NCBI GenBank assembly: GCA_000715635.1
Contig: KL569203.1
Location: forward strand, 4,169 to 10,065
Reading direction: 5' to 3'
Origin: Streptomyces violaceus
GTDB lineage: Bacteria; Actinomycetota; Actinomycetes; Streptomycetales; Streptomycetaceae
DNA: 5,897 nucleotides
The position numbers were made by a program, and so were the translations under genes. Position 1 is the stretch's first letter. Each line of letters begins with the position of its first letter. The notes beneath the pieces were generated by a model. The model worked only from the letters and a program-made list of their open reading frames with translations. It was not told where the DNA came from and did no database searches. Below are positions 5,293 to 5,897 of this stretch, piece after piece.

Positions 5293-5897
5293 ACCTCCTC
5301 GTCACCGGTGCCGCCGGGTTCATCGGCTCCCGCTACGTCCGTGCGCTGCTCGCCTCGGACGCGCCCGACGCGCCGCGCATCACCGTGCTGGACAAGCTCA
5401 CCTACGCCGGCACCCTCGACAACCTCGAACTGACCCACCCCCGGCTGGAGTTCGTCCAGGGCGACATCTGCGACGCCGAACTCGTCGACAAGCTGATGGC
5501 CGGTGCCGACCAGGTCGTGCACTTCGCCGCCGAGTCGCATGTGGACCGCTCGATCACCGGCGCCGCCGACTTCGTCCGCACCAACGTGCTGGGCACCCAG
5601 ACCCTGCTGGACGCCGCCCTGCGCTACGACGTGGGCCCGTTCGTGCACGTCTCCACCGACGAGGTCTACGGCTCCATCGAGTCCGGCTCATGGCCGGAGG
5701 ACCACCCGCTGCAGCCGAACTCGCCGTACTCGGCCTCCAAGGCCTCCTCCGACCTGCTCGCTCTCGCCTACCACCGCACCCACGGCCTGGACGTGCGCGT
5801 CACCCGCTGCTCCAACAACTACGGCCCGCACCAGTTCCCCGAGAAGGTCATCCCGCTGTTCGTCACCAACCTCCTCGACGGCGGGACGGTGCCCCTG
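5289..5897 (+). CDS. rfbB: dTDP-glucose 4,6-dehydratase (partial, 3' end outside window)
   Basis: The enzyme oxidises C4 of dTDP-glucose, removes water across C5-C6 and re-reduces C6, giving dTDP-4-keto-6-deoxyglucose with a recycled NAD+. The 203 visible residues show the extended short-chain dehydrogenase fold: NAD-binding GAAGFIG (7-13), D35 after the second strand for ribose binding, GDICD (58-62), HFAAESHVDRS (78-88), the dehydratase-specific catalytic STDEVYG (T123, D124, E125), YSASK (Y147, K151) and RCSNNYGPHQFPEK near the cut end. Family length is about 320-350 residues, so a little over one third is missing to the right. The start codon overlaps the stop of the thymidylyltransferase by 4 bp (ATGA), so the two are almost certainly co-transcribed and translationally coupled. 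The product feeds either rhamnose (with RmlC/RmlD) or other deoxysugars; the deciding genes are outside the window. RmlB and StrE/DesIV-type names refer to the same activity. Confidence 0.97.
   Translation, partial: MNLLVTGAAGFIGSRYVRALLASDAPDAPRITVLDKLTYAGTLDNLELTHPRLEFVQGDICDAELVDKLMAGADQVVHFAAESHVDRSITGAADFVRTNVLGTQTLLDAALRYDVGPFVHVSTDEVYGSIESGSWPEDHPLQPNSPYSASKASSDLLALAYHRTHGLDVRVTRCSNNYGPHQFPEKVIPLFVTNLLDGGTVPL

Overview
The window looks like chromosomal DNA of a high-GC actinomycete, most likely Streptomyces. The reading frames end almost every codon in G or C, ribosome sites are AGG/GGAGG-like, and the closest recognisable families (LanKC, GAF/PAS-PP2C-HATPase regulators, Hrp1-like CBS proteins, long-form StrD/RmlA) are typical of that group. 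I saw no tRNA, rRNA, CRISPR array, insertion sequence or long repeat.

Layout. (1) 1-648, minus strand: the first 216 residues of a class III lanthipeptide synthetase (LanKC); the kinase and cyclase parts lie left of the window. (2) 649-833: a 185-bp divergent intergenic region with several short inverted repeats. (3) 834-3293, plus: an 819-residue sensor/regulator in the order GAF-PAS-GAF-PP2C phosphatase-HATPase (anti-sigma-factor-kinase type). (4) 3294-3392: a spacer with repeated CGGGT elements and a GGGTAC palindrome. (5) 3393-3812, plus: a 139-residue two-CBS-domain protein. (6) 3813-3937: a spacer with a good sigma-B-type promoter candidate (GTTT-N15-GGATAC). (7) 3938-4120, plus: a 60-codon unrecognised small ORF with 90% G/C at third positions. 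(8) 4121-4224: the leader of the sugar-nucleotide genes, with an operator-like palindrome. (9) 4225-5292 and 5289-5897, plus: glucose-1-phosphate thymidylyltransferase (long form) and dTDP-glucose 4,6-dehydratase (cut by the window end), overlapping by 4 bp and so presumably translationally coupled.

How the genes may work together. The last two genes catalyse the first two committed steps from glucose-1-phosphate to dTDP-4-keto-6-deoxyglucose, the common precursor of dTDP-rhamnose and of antibiotic deoxysugars. The middle block looks like stress regulation: a partner-switching phosphatase/kinase, an Hrp1-like CBS protein, and two sigma-B-like -10 elements in the two downstream spacers. The LanKC gene belongs to a RiPP pathway. 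Whether the RiPP gene and the sugar genes form one cluster (a glycosylated class III lanthipeptide) or only lie near each other cannot be decided here. No precursor-peptide gene with the usual Ser-x2-Ser...Cys core is visible in the window. The least explained element is the small ORF at 3938-4120 with its own promoter-like sequence.
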